Below, piece by piece: positions 35,664-48,346 of a stretch of DNA of 64,000 bases. The position numbers and the translations under genes were made by a program. The notes beneath the pieces are model-generated. The model made no database searches, was not told the origin of the DNA, and saw only the letters and a list, made by a program, of their open reading frames with translations. The stretch lies in NCBI GenBank assembly GCA_025403435.1, contig CM046341.1, forward strand, positions 20,917,460-20,981,459, written 5' to 3'. This DNA is from Artocarpus heterophyllus (Eukaryota; Streptophyta; Magnoliopsida; Rosales; Moraceae). Each line of letters opens with the position of its first letter. Positions within the stretch are counted from its first letter, which is position 1.

Positions 35664-37816
35664 TGTTAGAATAAAGTATGAAAATGCAGAGGAAGGAACG
35701 GATCGTTGACAAACAAAAATTTTTTGAAAACTTTTTTCATCAGGAATAGCTATATAATTTTAATTAATAATAAAAAGCTTTGAGAATTTTTTACAAACCT
35801 CTTGAAGATCTAACAGGACATCTTAACTTTCATCTTTGACACCACAATCTTCTAAGCCAGGCTTCCACACTAATGGAAAAACGAGTGAGCATCAAATTGA
35901 AAGAATGAATTAATCTCACTCTTTTCTAGATCTATTATGTACTCAACACATAAGATAACAAATTTTTTTTAGAGAAAAAACTCTCAGTTTTTCTCTTTGA
36001 GTATTCTGGAAAAGTTACGTTAAAAGATTGATTGATGAGAAAACTGATATATCTATCTTTTATATTTGAATAGTTAGTTATTTTTAATTAATTTTGATTT
36101 ATTTTAAGTCTGAAATAATCACCATATCAGATATATGGGGAAGAGATATACTCTATACTACTTATCTCTTCTTTTTTTTTTTTGAATTTGAATCACTTAT
36201 GTGATTCTATAAAAAAAACGTGTATATATATATCATTTACAAAAAAGTTAACAACTTTGTAAAACAATACAGTTTATATATATATATAGATATGAAATCA
36301 AAATTCAAAAACCAATTAACGTCACCGTGAATCTATTATTATATGTAATAGTAAATCGTGATTTAGCTATATAGTGTATATATATATATATATAATTTAA
36401 ATAAACCTTTTATATATATATATTTAAATTTAAAATAAATTATTATTTATTTTATAATATATTTTAAATCAATTAACAATTTAGTTTTGTGTCCATATTG
36501 AAAAAGACAAAATATGGTCCCACAATACATGTATCATACACAAAATTAAAATCATATTTAAATAATCTTATTATTCAAATATTATCAATTAATTAATTTA
36601 AAATGTATTTAATTAATCTCATTAATTAAATATAATCAATTAATTAATTAAGTAATACTCAGTTAAATGTGCCAACATTTATCACATTACATTTTGTGTC
36701 ATAGAAAACAATTTTTTTTGTCACATTAATAACTCAAGTGTGAAATAATTAATTCAAAATTCAATAATTCTAAATTGAATATGTATAATTCATTCTACGT
36801 ATTAAATCCAATACAGTGTTATAGAGGTAGCATTAAAGACCTATGGACCTATAACTCAAGCTCCAATAAATTTGATAATTGATCAAACTCTTTAATTAAT
36901 GTGCTAAATTTATTAGTTTTAGTGTTACTCTACTAAATACCTAAAATTGAACTCTTAAATTTATAGTGAAATTACTCAAAGAAAATTAGCAAGTACTTCA
37001 TTGATATAATCACTACTTATAAGTCAGTCCTCTATAAATAGTTCATAATAAGAGCTAAGTTCAATTTTCAGTTCACCTCTCTTATTATTTTTTTATTCTT
37101 GAGTTTTAGTAATTCTCTAATGAACAGTTAATTCATAATCTTATTATAAACGAGTGCTCTATTATTCAAACCTTGAATCATTACTCAAGGAACTATTCTT
37201 CTAACTTATATAGAGGAGGAATGGATTCCATACCTGTATAATATTGTTCTCGGCTATTTATTACATTATGTTTCTAAAATGCTAAGTTATGATCTGTCTT
37301 TAGACAAATCTTACCATACAAGTCAAAAAACATAATGTCATAAATAAGAGTCTAATAAATACTCAAGATTAAAACTGTTTAATATATGATCATCATAGTG
37401 ATAAATTTGAATACTCTATTTGTAATAGATGATTATTAGATATTCATAATTTATCTGGCCCAGTCCTATATAATCTCATTATATAAACTACCTCAAATCT
37501 AATGTCTCTACATTAATAGTCCAGATAAGACTATTTCATTTTAAATGAGATTGGACCGCACTTGTAATATTTAAATAACTATCCCAAACTTTAATTAATT
37601 ATTACGGACTATTTAGATTATTATCTATAAATTTTATCCCTAAGTATATAAAACTTATATGCTAAGTTTATAGTCATATAAATAATCATGAAATTTTCTT
37701 GATATTTATAAAAGTATTCATAATGCATATAAGCAACCATAATAATTATAAATGTCACTTTATTTATTATTAACAATATGTATAGTGTCACAGCTTATAG
37801 GGCACCAAACCCAATA
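35664..37816 (-). mobile_element. 5' LTR of copia B
   Basis: 2,153 bp from TATTGGGTTTGGTGCCC at 37816 to TATTCTAACA at 35664. The first bases have mutated from TGTTGGG to TATTGGG, so the LTR no longer begins TG; the other LTR and the TCATA duplication confirm the border. Confidence 0.88.
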
Positions 37817-37821
37817 TCATA

Positions 37822-39478
37822 TTCCAAACATAAGCAAACATACCATAATAATTTAGTAAGTTAACATAATCATGTAAACATGCAAGTGTGTTTATGTATC
37901 AAAACCTTGAAAAAATCACAACCTTACAACGATAATTCCCTACTTAGAATTCAACACGTCGCCTAGGGGAGACTTGCCAAATTCAATTTGGAACATGGAT
38001 CCCCTCCTGATTAATATATGCCATCCAGGACCCGTACGGTCCAACATACATTAATAATCGTTTCTTTGGCCATCAATTTTATTAATAGAGCTCCTATGGA
38101 AGGTTAATAATAAAATCAACATGAGTATATAACCACTGTTTTAATATTTTATCCATGATTCATAATCACCACCTAGGGATGTACAACGATAAATCCTGCT
38201 AAAATACCTTATCTTCTTGGAGATTCAATATGCTACATGATGAATTCCCTTCCTAGGATTGAAACCACCATGTGCTACCTATGGACCAACGATGGAGGTC
38301 GTAGGTCCTCTCTTCGAAAACCTTCTCTCCCTCAATCTTTTGAAATCAAGGTTTTATTTTAAGAACATGTATGAACAATTTTTAATGAGCGGCAGTTTTT
38401 ATATAACATGTTATCAACATACATGGTAGATCATATTATAATGCAGACAAGCAAAGCAATCATGCAAAGCTACAAGAAAAATAATAATTAACTGCTGTAA
38501 TGTTATGGTCTTATACTAAAGAATAGAAAATAAAGATTACAAGAGATTAATCGAAACATATTATTGATTCTTCATCCTTGAATCTTCAAGTTGCATCCTT
38601 CTTCATGTATTATCCGTCTTCAAGTCTACAATTCTGTATAGATCGAATACTCCATATATTCGGTCATATCCAAATTTAAGGTTTCTCAAAATTGTCCCAA
38701 AAATAAAATCAAAACTGCATTGCAAAATGCACCTTTTTTGAAAATCCACAGCTTTCTGTCGGCATGCCGATTTGTATAATCGGTCTGCCGATCATGACCC
38801 TTTGGCCTACCAAACCTTAGAGTTCGGGTTACCAGTCATGATAGATTAGCCTGTCGAGCTTAAAAGTTCGGCCTACCGCCAGAACCATCAAAATTTTGCC
38901 CTATAGATGGCCTACCAACCCTAGAGGTTTGGCCTTCTAAACTATGACCATTGGCCTGTTCGGCTTACCAACCAAGCTGAATTCACTTTTTTTAGAAAAT
39001 GTAGGTTTATGCAGTTTTTCAATCTTATTTACAACAATTCAAAAGCATAAAATTAAAGACTTAGGAAATACTTATAGAACATTATCATCCATCTTCTAGA
39101 TTAGTCTTCTAATTCTGTTTTTTCTAAATGATTATTTAATTATAAAATTCTTATAAATTTAAAATTGAATAGTGATTCCTAAACAGTGATGATAGACTGC
39201 CATCTAATTACATGAAAAACTTAGATACACATTTTAATCTCCAAGGAACCATAACTAACACAAATTAATTAATTAATTAATTAATAATTAAATAATAAAT
39301 TGATCAACCATAATTAATTAATAAACATTCACCATATAATTCCATGACAACATAAATATATATAAACCCTAGAGTGCAAACTTTCTAAAAAAAATTAAAT
39401 TCAAGCATAGGAGGGATCAAGATCACATAATTTATTCATATAGCATGATCACAAACTCATAAATTTATGTAAAAACCA
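37822..39478 (-). other. Copia A leader, main part
   Basis: Resumes the family-1 leader after copia B and is collinear with 55567-57198 of D. It contains an eroded version of the GC-rich near-palindrome cluster at 38757-38950. No protein is coded. Confidence 0.85.
38757..38950 (-). repeat. Eroded near-palindrome cluster in the leader of A
   Basis: Units such as GTCGGCATGCCGAT and ATCGGTCTGCCGATC survive near 38758-38793, while most later ones read like GGCCTACCAA or TTCGGCCTACCG. Compared with D's leader the changes are largely C-to-T and G-to-A. Confidence 0.75.
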
Positions 39479-39492
39479 TGTCTCTGATACCA
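39479..39492 (-). other. Primer-binding site of copia A
   Basis: Minus-strand TTGGTATCAGAGAC, matching the tRNA-iMet type TGGTATCAGAG and followed by AC as in D. Confidence 0.88.
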
Positions 39493-39494
39493 AT

Positions 39495-41427
39495 TGTCAA
39501 AAAAATAGTATGCAGTAGAAATTTAAAAATTTTTACATCAGAGTATTTTCTAAAACACAAGTTTGACATGCTATATGCATAAATTAACTAAATCCTACTA
39601 ACTAATTTTGCCGAAGAGCTCCTGCAATCTATGTAGAGAATAATGTTCTAGAAGAGCCTCAACAAACTAGTCTTCTTTGCTATTCTCTATCGACGATCAG
39701 TATGTGCATGGGCACACTTTGTACAGCGCTTTCCTGATGGCTCTCCTTCCAATCAATTGAGAAATACCTAGAACTACCATTCGTGATTTATGAACAATAA
39801 CTCTCAAGGGAGTTTTAAAGAATTACAGAATAGAGTGCTCACTCTTAATCTCTTAATTGATCTAAATAACTTATGAGTCTCACTCCCTATTTATAGAGTT
39901 GGGCCCAGGGGTTAGTTGTTATTAGATAAGGCCTCAAAAATTTAAATCTAGATCAATATCTAATAAAAATCGTGTAATTAGATTATCGTTTGGTCGGCAA
40001 GCCAAATTGGCAAATCGGCCTGCCGAACTTACTTCATCAATAGGCCAAACTTGAAGACTGGCCTACTGAACTTACGATAAATGATCCTTGTGAATATTTT
40101 ATTTTTCACTAGAGATTCTTTAGATAAAGTCTCAGTCTTAATTCAAATAACCCAATAGAGAAGTTATCTAATTAAAACAACTATATCTAGATAATCTCTA
40201 GGAAAATAAATATTCCCAATAATTCAACAAGTTTTTCTTGAATTAATTTTTTATAAAATTAATTCAACTGATAAATAGACATGAATTATCTAATTCTATC
40301 GAATTTTAGCCAATCTAATGATTTAACATAAGTCACCAATTTATTTAAAAAGCACGTTATATTGTTACAAGATTTATTATGAGCTAGCAAAGGGGACTTG
40401 ATCGACCTATATAGTTCAAGCTCTTGATAATTACAAAACCTAATATCCTAGATATATATTTCATAATTATCAACTATAATGCTGCTCCACTAAAAGTTTA
40501 GAGCTGCACTCTCGAATTATATAAAATTACAAAGGCCGAATAGCTAAGTCTCCATGACATATCATAATGTATCATATCCCTATAAGATTATCCATAATCG
40601 GCTTAAGGATAAATTCTATCTTAGCTTCCCAATTATTGTTCTTTTATGTTCCATTATCTCACCATCAAAAACTTACCATCCAATGATAGTATATTATTCG
40701 GTTACACCTATGTATCCAAATGGTTAAAGACTCCAGTTTTTCAATTACAGAATAACATATATAAGAGGATATCATCGACTCCTAAAGAGGAGCTATGGAT
40801 TCTGTATCTATGAGTAACAAGTCTACACTATCAAGAGTCATGTCTCTAATGTACCAGCATGCGTACTAACATAAATTGTGAATGTCACCTTTTTGTACAT
40901 CAAAAGACATAAGTCATGACAATGGGCCCACTATTTATCTCAGGATTAAGATTCAACACATATGATTGTCTAAAGTGAATTGATTTGCTGAAACAGAATT
41001 ATTAATTCAAATCAATTACACTGTATGTCCCGATCTAATATATCGTCACCTATGACAATGCACCAATGTTTCTATTCATAGAGTCCACTTTTGATGGCCA
41101 AGACAAACCTTCTCCTGTTAAGGATATTGACAACATAATAATCATTGCATGAATAAAGCACCCAACTTTATTCCCTCGGTTATAGATCTTATAATTTAGA
41201 CCGTCACCTTTAGAATCATGTCTTCCACATAATCTGTCCATCATATGCCTAATTATAAAGGCTTAGACCAATAGTCTTAGACTTTTGTTTACTTATCATA
41301 TATCCAACAAATATGAACGTAAAGAGGACAACAATTTGGTATATGAATAACAAATAAATTCTTTATTGATAAAAATGTCTCCAAAAATATATTACATTTT
41401 TACTCGTTAAGGCATACATGTCTAACA
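39495..41427 (-). mobile_element. 5' LTR of copia A
   Basis: 1,933 bp, from TGTTAGACATGTATGCC at 41427 to ...TTTTTTTGACA at 39495. It keeps a weakened near-palindrome cluster (39985-40075). Followed on the right by the duplicated TTTGG and the second half of C1's LTR. Confidence 0.88.
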
Positions 41428-41432
41428 TTTGG

Positions 41433-42588
41433 ATGGTAAGTTTTTCAATGGTGAGATAATGGAACGTAAGTAAAAAATAATTAGGAAGCTAAGACAGAAT
41501 TTATCCTTAAGTCGATAATGGATATCCTATAGAGATATGATACATTATGAATATGTCATGGATACTTAGCTATTCGGACTTCGTAATTTTATATACTTCT
41601 AGAGTGTAGCTCTAAGCTTTTAGTAGAGTAGCGTTAGATTTGATAATTATGAAACATATTTATGGGATATTGGGGTTTAATAATTATCGGGAGCTTGAAC
41701 TATATATGTCCATCAGGTCGTCCTTTGCTAGCTCATAATAAATTCTGCAATGACATAGCGTGCTTTTCTAATAAATTGTTGACTTATGTTAAATTATCAA
41801 ATTGGCTAAAATTCAATAGTATCAGATAATTTTATCAGTTGAATTAATTTATGTAAATTAATTCAAGATAAACTTATTAAATTATCAGGAATATTTATTT
41901 TTCAAGAGATTATCTAGATATGATTGTTTTAGTCAAATAACTTCTCTATTAGGTTGTTTGACTTAAAACTGAGGCTCTATCCAAAGAATCTCAAGTGGGA
42001 AATAAAAGATTCATAGGGATCATTTATTGTAAGTTTGGTAGGCTGATCTTCCAGTTTAGCCTATTGATGCATTAATTTCGACAGGCTGATCTACCAGTTC
42101 AACCTGTCAACCGAGCGATAATCTAATCACATATTTATACGTGATTTTATCAGATATTGGTACAAATTTAAATTTTTAAGGCCTTATCTGATAATAACCA
42201 ACCATGGGATGACCTCTATAAATAGAGAGCGAGTTTTCTAAGTTATTAAGATCAGTTGAGACATTAAGAGTGGGCACTCTTGTCTTTGAGTCTCTAAAAC
42301 TCTCTGGAGAATTATTGTTCACAAATCACAAACCTTTTTTGGGTTTTCTCAATTGGTTGGAAAGAGAGTCACCAGGGAAGAGCTGTATGAGGTGTCCCAC
42401 ACATATTCCGATCGTGAATAAAGAAGAACAAAGAAGAGTAGTTGGTTGAGACTCTTCTGGAACGTTCTTCTCTTCACAGATTGCAGGAGCTTTTCAACAT
42501 ACAAGGTTAATAAGATCTGTAATAAGATCTGGTTAATTTATGCATATAGCGTGTCAAACCTGTGTTTTAGAAAATCTTTTTTCCAACA
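41433..42588 (+). mobile_element. Second part of the 3' LTR of C1
   Basis: Continues the C1 LTR after element A (ATGGTAAGTTTTTCAATGGTGAG). It ends near 42588 with TTTTTTCCAACA after a deletion of the about 45 bases that normally precede it. The near-palindrome region (42029-42118) is almost unrecognisable. No target duplication can be defined because C1's left end is truncated. Confidence 0.8.
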
Positions 42589-44044
42589 TTTTTTCCTTCA
42601 ATTTTGTTATATTTACTTTAACATTTTCAAAATTTTTTATAATTTTTTTTTATTTTTTTCTCAAAACAATTATATGTTTTTTTTAAAAAAATATATATGG
42701 TTTTTATTTGAAAATTTTGTTATCCATGGAAGGGTATTTTTAACATTTTAAGAAGATTTAGCAGTTTAACTTTAACGATCAACTAATAGAGAGGGTGCTT
42801 TTGTAATTTTTTTAAAATTATGGGGTATTGATGTAATTAGTTTTGATCAAGAGTGTGTTTCTATCATTCTGAGAAAAAATAGTAGATGAGATGTAATTAC
42901 CTTTGAAATAAATTAAAGTCCTAGGAGAGTTGGATATAAACTCATGTGTTGCTTTACCCCGTGACAAAGCGCTTTTGATTGGTGGACTCCTGGTTGCTAC
43001 ACATGCCCACTTATCTTGAAAAACCTTTTTTTTTTCTTCTTTTCTAAAAGTTTGCTAACAATTTTTTGGATTAGAATATACCAACTAGCCGGGTATGTTT
43101 GTAACGATTTTCGGTTGAGATTACATCAAAGTAAAAAAATAAAAAGGAAAAAAGAATAATTGAAAGATTTCATAGTTTAAAACAATACTTGTATAGAAGA
43201 CATATTCAACATCCTACCAAAAAATTCACATTAGTAACTTTATTTTTATGTGTATACATAGACAATGACTACATCTCTTCATGAAGGAGCATCTCACACT
43301 GTAATATGTAGAAGTTGGACAAATAATATGATAGTTGTTTTATGGAACAATGATTTTTTATAAGGCCCGATAAGAATTTTACTTATCATAGATCAATATC
43401 ATATATTTCAAGCATCATCATTACACAAAATCTATATCATATTGCATCTTTTGCTTCTATATGATATAAAATATTGGGATAGATGCCCATGTGATTTTTG
43501 AAAAGAATATATTTATAAATAAATAAAGTGAATTTTTTATTATATTTATATGCATGTATTTTAAATACTTTATGAATATTATTATAATTCCATCTATGTG
43601 ACTTTAAATATTGTATTTAATGTTATATACACAAGGAGGATAATTAAAGATGATAATTAAAAGAGTTAGCAATATATAGTACAAGTCATTTCTATTGAGA
43701 ATAGCATGGTCTTATTCAAATCATTAATATAACAAGTCATTAAATTATATACTACACATAATGAGATTATGTAGGACTAGGACATAATGTGATATAGACA
43801 GCTAAATAATTTCCATTAAAATAAAGCAAGTGCTAATCACATTAACCGATGGTCATATATAAGATGATTTTAATCCTAAGCTATTAGTAGATTCCTATTT
43901 ATAGAATTATGTCTTTTGATTTACTTAATACAGATTTGGGAATCTAATCTTCTTCCTTGTATTTTGGAGGCATAGTGAAGTAAGTAGGCGGGAATGTTAA
44001 TATTACAAGTTGGAATTTATTTCTTTTCTAAGAGAAGCAATAAT
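42589..44044. other. AT-rich intergenic region
   Basis: No gene recognised. The open frame 42446-42751 runs out of the C1 LTR into phenylalanine-rich low-complexity sequence and is not a gene. Confidence 0.5.
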
Positions 44045-44413
44045 GGTTCATTTAGTGTGCAAGTTCAGAATAGTGTGGTTTAAAACTTTATGTTTAGAAT
44101 TGTAGGTTCTAAACTGCATTGAACTGGCATTTAGAACGTAAAAGTTTAAAACAAGAATAAAGCATTATATCAAGTATAAAACAAGAATTGGTATTTAGAA
44201 AACTATGGTTTATAAAAGAAAAACGAGAATGAGAATGGTTTTTCCTATAGAAAATAATTCAAACCACATAAACTTGAAGGGGCAAAGTTCAGATTTTGGT
44301 GGTTTAGGCCTTTCTAAAACAACCTTCATAGTTTGCACTAGCTTAGTTATTACTCAACTAAACATCAATTTGAATTGCCTTAAACGGTTTTGAACCTGCG
44401 TACTAAATGACCT
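44045..44413. mobile_element. Tourist-like MITE, same family as in the bHLH intron
   Basis: Ends TTCATTTAGTGTGCAAGTTC on the left and, reversed, GTCATTTAGTACGCAGGTTC on the right. The inside shares GAACTGGCATTT...AAAGCATTATATCAAG with the element at 3564-4052 and AAAACTATGGTTTATAAAAG with that at 48804-49176. The flanking duplication is not clear. Confidence 0.7.
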
Positions 44414-45589
44414 ATAAATAATTATCTTGAGCATTACTTTGGGTCTTGAATAATATAAGAGCTTAATTTGTGATTAAGTTCATGTTCATCTTCGTAATTA
44501 AGTTCATGAATTATTATTCATTAGACAATCAATGGCACTCAAGGATAAAGAATTAATTAGAAAGATTAATGGATTTCACCTAACTCTAATGATAAACTAT
44601 TGATGGTGGATCAATTTATATGTAATAACTATATTATGTGGGGAAGTCTAAAATATGAGTAAGTATGCGTCTATTAACACTCCTTTGTTCTACTTTTTAC
44701 ACACTCATTTACTAAATCACCTCACATTCTATATGTTACAACCCTATTAAAATACTAAAAAGGTCCTTACACTTAAATAGTGTTTTTTTTAAATCTACCA
44801 ACAAACCAAACAAACAAACTTTTGTGACTGTTTAAAGAAGCGTTTTCTAAAAAAAACCATCAATCTTCTTTAAAACTTCAATTATATATATATATATGAA
44901 ACAAACTTCATAAAGTTACTAAACTCAAAAAAAAAAAAAAAAAAAACGGTGGTGAATGCTTCAATATACAAAAAAGAAAAAAAAATTCTATTGATTTCTT
45001 TATATCGTTTCTCCCTTTTTTTTTTTGTAGGGATGTTTCTCCTTTTTTAAAACCTAAATATTAATTCTTTCATTAAAAGCAAAATATTAATTCCACTTAC
45101 AACAATCGGTGATAAGTTTTATTGAACCAAACCGTTTTACTCCTCAAGTGCAAACTATAATCGATTCGTGTAATAACATTTGTAAGAATTTTTTTGGTGA
45201 ATCAAAGGGTCAAAGTTTATAGAATTCCTTTACATTAAACAATATAAATGTGTAAAGGTTCTCTTAGTTTATAAAAAAATACATGATCATAATTTTTTTC
45301 TTAAATTAATTGATTCAAATAGTTTATATGATTTATTAATATTAAACAATAATTTGAATTGAAAGAAAAGAACCCACTTAATTTTTTTGGAAGGTTCTTT
45401 AACATTGAAATCCATCTCTATTTCTCTTTAGAAAAAGTAGGCATAATAATTTTTTTATTTTAAGATAGGGGGTGCAATAACTATTTTTTTAAATACTTTT
45501 ATCCTTAAAAGTAATTTTATCAATAGGTACTATAGTGATAACAAATTTTATTTAAAAAGGTGTGTAAAAAATTGTATTTATAATTAAAA
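44414..45589. other. AT-rich intergenic region
   Basis: Long A and T runs (for example 44929-44946 and 45018-45027). No coding or element signature was recognised. Confidence 0.5.
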
Positions 45590-46107
45590 AAATCCAATTC
45601 CAAGTTTTTAGTGGAGTAACATTGAAATTACTAAAAGAGTAACATATTAATTAAATAGTTTAACTAATATATTTGGTTTTATTGGAGCTTGAAATTATGG
45701 GTCCATTTAACCCTCCACCATTCTTGTAAAACTGTTTGGACAAGTGGAATTATTGGATTAATTAATTAATTTAGAATTATAGAATTCTAAATTAAATATC
45801 ACTTAAAATAAATTAATTATGAATTAATTTATAATTTGTAAATAATATGATTATTTAACAATAATTAATAATAATTAATTTTGAAAGATACACAATGAGT
45901 CCTACCCACTATTTATGGAGCATACACGTATAGGGAAAGGTTCCTTGTGCAATCCAAGGCTTGTTCTTTAAATTTTTTGTTTTTAAAAATTTCTAATTTT
46001 GATAACTGTGATTTATTTAAAATTGGAAATTTGAATTATAGAAACAAATTGGATTGGATAACAAGTAGTATTCCTTTCTTTACTAGTAGGTGATTGGTGT
46101 CACAAGC
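45590..46107 (+). mobile_element. Diverged LTR remnant related to copia B
   Basis: Plus-strand phrases GTTTTTAGTGGAGTAACA, TTTATTGGAGCTTG and GAATTCTAAATTAA occur in the same order and spacing as in the reverse complement of copia B's LTR (compare 28870-29050). The similarity fades after about 45890. I see no ends, PBS or coding part, so this is a fragment, and the assignment is tentative. Confidence 0.45.
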
Positions 46108-48262
46108 TGATGAGATTGTAAAAGTGTACATTTTCTAAGGCTTAAATCATTTATTTATGCTTTTATTTCTCATTAAATCCTCTAATTAGTAGCATTTTGT
46201 GTTAATAAGTATTTTGTGTCTTAGTGTGTAAATATGTTTAAAAATATGTTTTTAGTGTGTTTTTATGTTTAATAGAATTGTTAGTAATTTTTAGAGTCAT
46301 TTTGGTGTGTTAAATAAGTGTCTAGTCTGTAAATAGTCAAAACTATTAAAGTAATGCGGTTATTTTATTTTGAGTTTTAATGTGTTTGATAGTGTATTTT
46401 AAGTTTGTAAATATGTTCTATTATATTTTTAGTAATTTTTTAAAAATATTTCCAAGTCTCAAAAATTATATCTGTGTCAAACCGTAAGAGACTAAAAATT
46501 TTAGAAATTTTTATTTATTTTTGTGTGTTTTAATGTAAAATAAATATTTTTAATATGTTTGTAAATATTATGTGTGTAAAAGAATTAATTTTAGTGTGTT
46601 TGTGACTCTTAGATTTGAAATCTGGAGGAAAAATGAAGCAAAACGGTGCAAAAAGGGGCAAAATTCGGACATCAAATGCATCAAGAAGATGAATAAAATT
46701 CAAATTTGAATTTTTAGGGACACGTGGTGATTTCTCAGCCCTCGAATCAGCTACCAAACGAATCTCGTCAATCCATCCGCTGCAGACGTCAGGCCACACG
46801 TCAGCCGAGGAGAAGCGTCAGCGCTGACTCATGTCGGAGAAGCCGCATGTCTCAGTCATGGATTCCACGTGTCAACCTGTGATTGGCGCGTGCATCACAC
46901 GCACCAACAAGCTGCAGAGAGAGTCAGAGGGAATCTTGGCCTGCGTGGAATCTCGTGCGGTCATGTCCACATATAGCCACTCTCTCAGCCATTCGATGCG
47001 AATGCCAAGACTGATCTAACGGTCCTAAATCTCGGCCCCACTGGTCCCACCTGGGCCCATTCTTCGCGCACTTGTCAGCTGTTAGATCACGCGTTGAACG
47101 GTCATGATCTGCCTGTTCGAGTCTTGCCATGATATGCGATGCACTCGATTATAAGCTCAAATTTGCTTCTCCAAGAGCGAATCTCAACGTGGAAAAAAGG
47201 AGGAGAAAAAGGATCAAGTGATCCGAATTTGTCAACTTTCAACAGGAAAAAAATAATAATTACATATGGCACACAGTAACTTTTTAAGGCTATAAATAGC
47301 CTTGCATTGCCCCTTGAAAAAAGCATCCCTTTGGGCCTTTGGCCCTCTTTTCCTATCTTTTTCCTTTCTGTTGAGTTAAACTCAACAATATCTTCTTAGA
47401 CAAAATAATGCTTAAATTAGAGTAGAGTGTCTGGTGAGGCAGAGAGATGATCTTGTATGCATAGTATTTTGGTATGGATTTTAACTCTATATCTGTGTGG
47501 TAATGCTTATATTTTTGTGGAATAAATTATATCTTTTTGTTTTCAATAATTATTGTTGATGTTGTTATGATGCCAATTTTTACATAAATTCAGTCATGCT
47601 TTCTTTATGTAATTTAATTGTGTTGCATAGTTAATATTAATAATAATGAAATGATGCTTAATTTTATGGAATGTCTTTTATTGTCGATTCTAGATATTTC
47701 ATAAGACGAAGTACTGCCGGAGTGAATGTAAAAATTTATTCTACTAAAATATATTAATTTTGATTTGTTATTATCTTTTCTATCCTATAATTATGTTAAT
47801 TATAATTGAGTGACAGCTGTTATAATTTTTATAATTAGTGCACCAATAATTATTTTGCTAGTTTTTATAGGAAAACCCTTACTGCATTATGGCTTACTAT
47901 ATTGTCGATTTAGCTTAACCTATATAATTAGTAAAATGTGCTTGCAATTAATGAGATAAGATATAATAAATCAAATGCTTTAGATAATTGTTAATTAGAG
48001 TTAAAATTTCATATCAGTTGCAAAACATACAAGGGATTCTCAAGGCTTCACCATTTTAATTTTATGCTTTAAATTTTGAATAAAAACCACAAAAATATTT
48101 ATCTCATTTTACACTTTGATTTGAAAAAGTGCTTGTCTTTTTTAACGTTTATTTTTATCAATTTGTCGAGGTACAAATTTTCATCTCCCTGTGGATACGA
48201 CAACTTTTCTGTACTACATACGTCTGCCGTTTAAAGAAGAAACACATTTTGTGGCGTTACCA
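46108..48262 (+). mobile_element. Solo LTR, 2.15 kb, probably Ty3/gypsy
   Basis: Starts TGATGAGATTG and ends GTGGCGTTACCA, flanked by CAAGC on both sides (46103-46107 and 48263-48267). With TG...CA ends, a 5-bp duplication and no coding or internal region, it fits a solo LTR. It contains a GC-richer stretch (46720-47140), a TATA box at 47291-47298 and, near the 3' end, TCCCTGTGGATACGAC, a phrase I associate with U5 regions of plant gypsy elements. The strand is inferred from the TATA box. An alternative is a non-autonomous element of another kind. Confidence 0.75.
47291..47298 (+). promoter_or_regulatory. TATA box of the solo LTR
   Basis: TATAAATA in the context GGCTATAAATAGCC, itself a 14-bp palindrome, about 180 bases into the region following the GC-rich part. 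It would place transcription start near 47322. Confidence 0.6.
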
Positions 48263-48346
48263 CAAGCATAGAGAGATTCTTTGTGTGTGACATCACATAT
48301 AGATAAAGAAAGGGAAACTTATATCTACGTAAACATGTGATATTTT

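Larger units (their letters stand above)
27737..37816 (-). mobile_element. Copia element B, family 2, minus strand
   Basis: A 10.1-kb copia of a different family, inserted in the leader of copia A with the TCATA duplication (27732-27736 and 37817-37821). 3' LTR 27737-29919, decayed pol 29956-32640, decayed gag 33028-33828, long leader 33829-35646, PBS 35647-35661, 5' LTR 35664-37816. The two LTRs show many differences, so it is older than E or D but younger than A. Confidence 0.9.
13131..41427 (-). mobile_element. Copia element A, family 1, minus strand, with nested insertions
   Basis: A complete but old copia element spread over 28.3 kb because two other elements have inserted in it. It lies between identical 5-bp duplications TTTGG (13126-13130 and 41428-41432). 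Its own parts are the 3' LTR 13131-14951, pol 14966-17909, more pol plus gag 26714-27712, the leader 27713-27736 and 37822-39478, the PBS 39479-39492 and the 5' LTR 39495-41427. Removing gypsy E and copia B (one copy of each duplication with them) gives an element collinear with D. It landed in the LTR of C1, a member of the same family in the opposite orientation. Confidence 0.88.

Noticed and set aside
46100..46130. CTGATGAG at the left end of the 2.15-kb insertion as a possible hammerhead ribozyme (retrozyme)
   Set aside because: The initial C belongs to the target duplication and no matching GAAA core or stems follow.
46530..47326. Open frames in the GC-richer part of the solo LTR as a captured gene
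   Set aside because: Short, overlapping on both strands, with no recognisable domain; composition is better explained by a promoter region.
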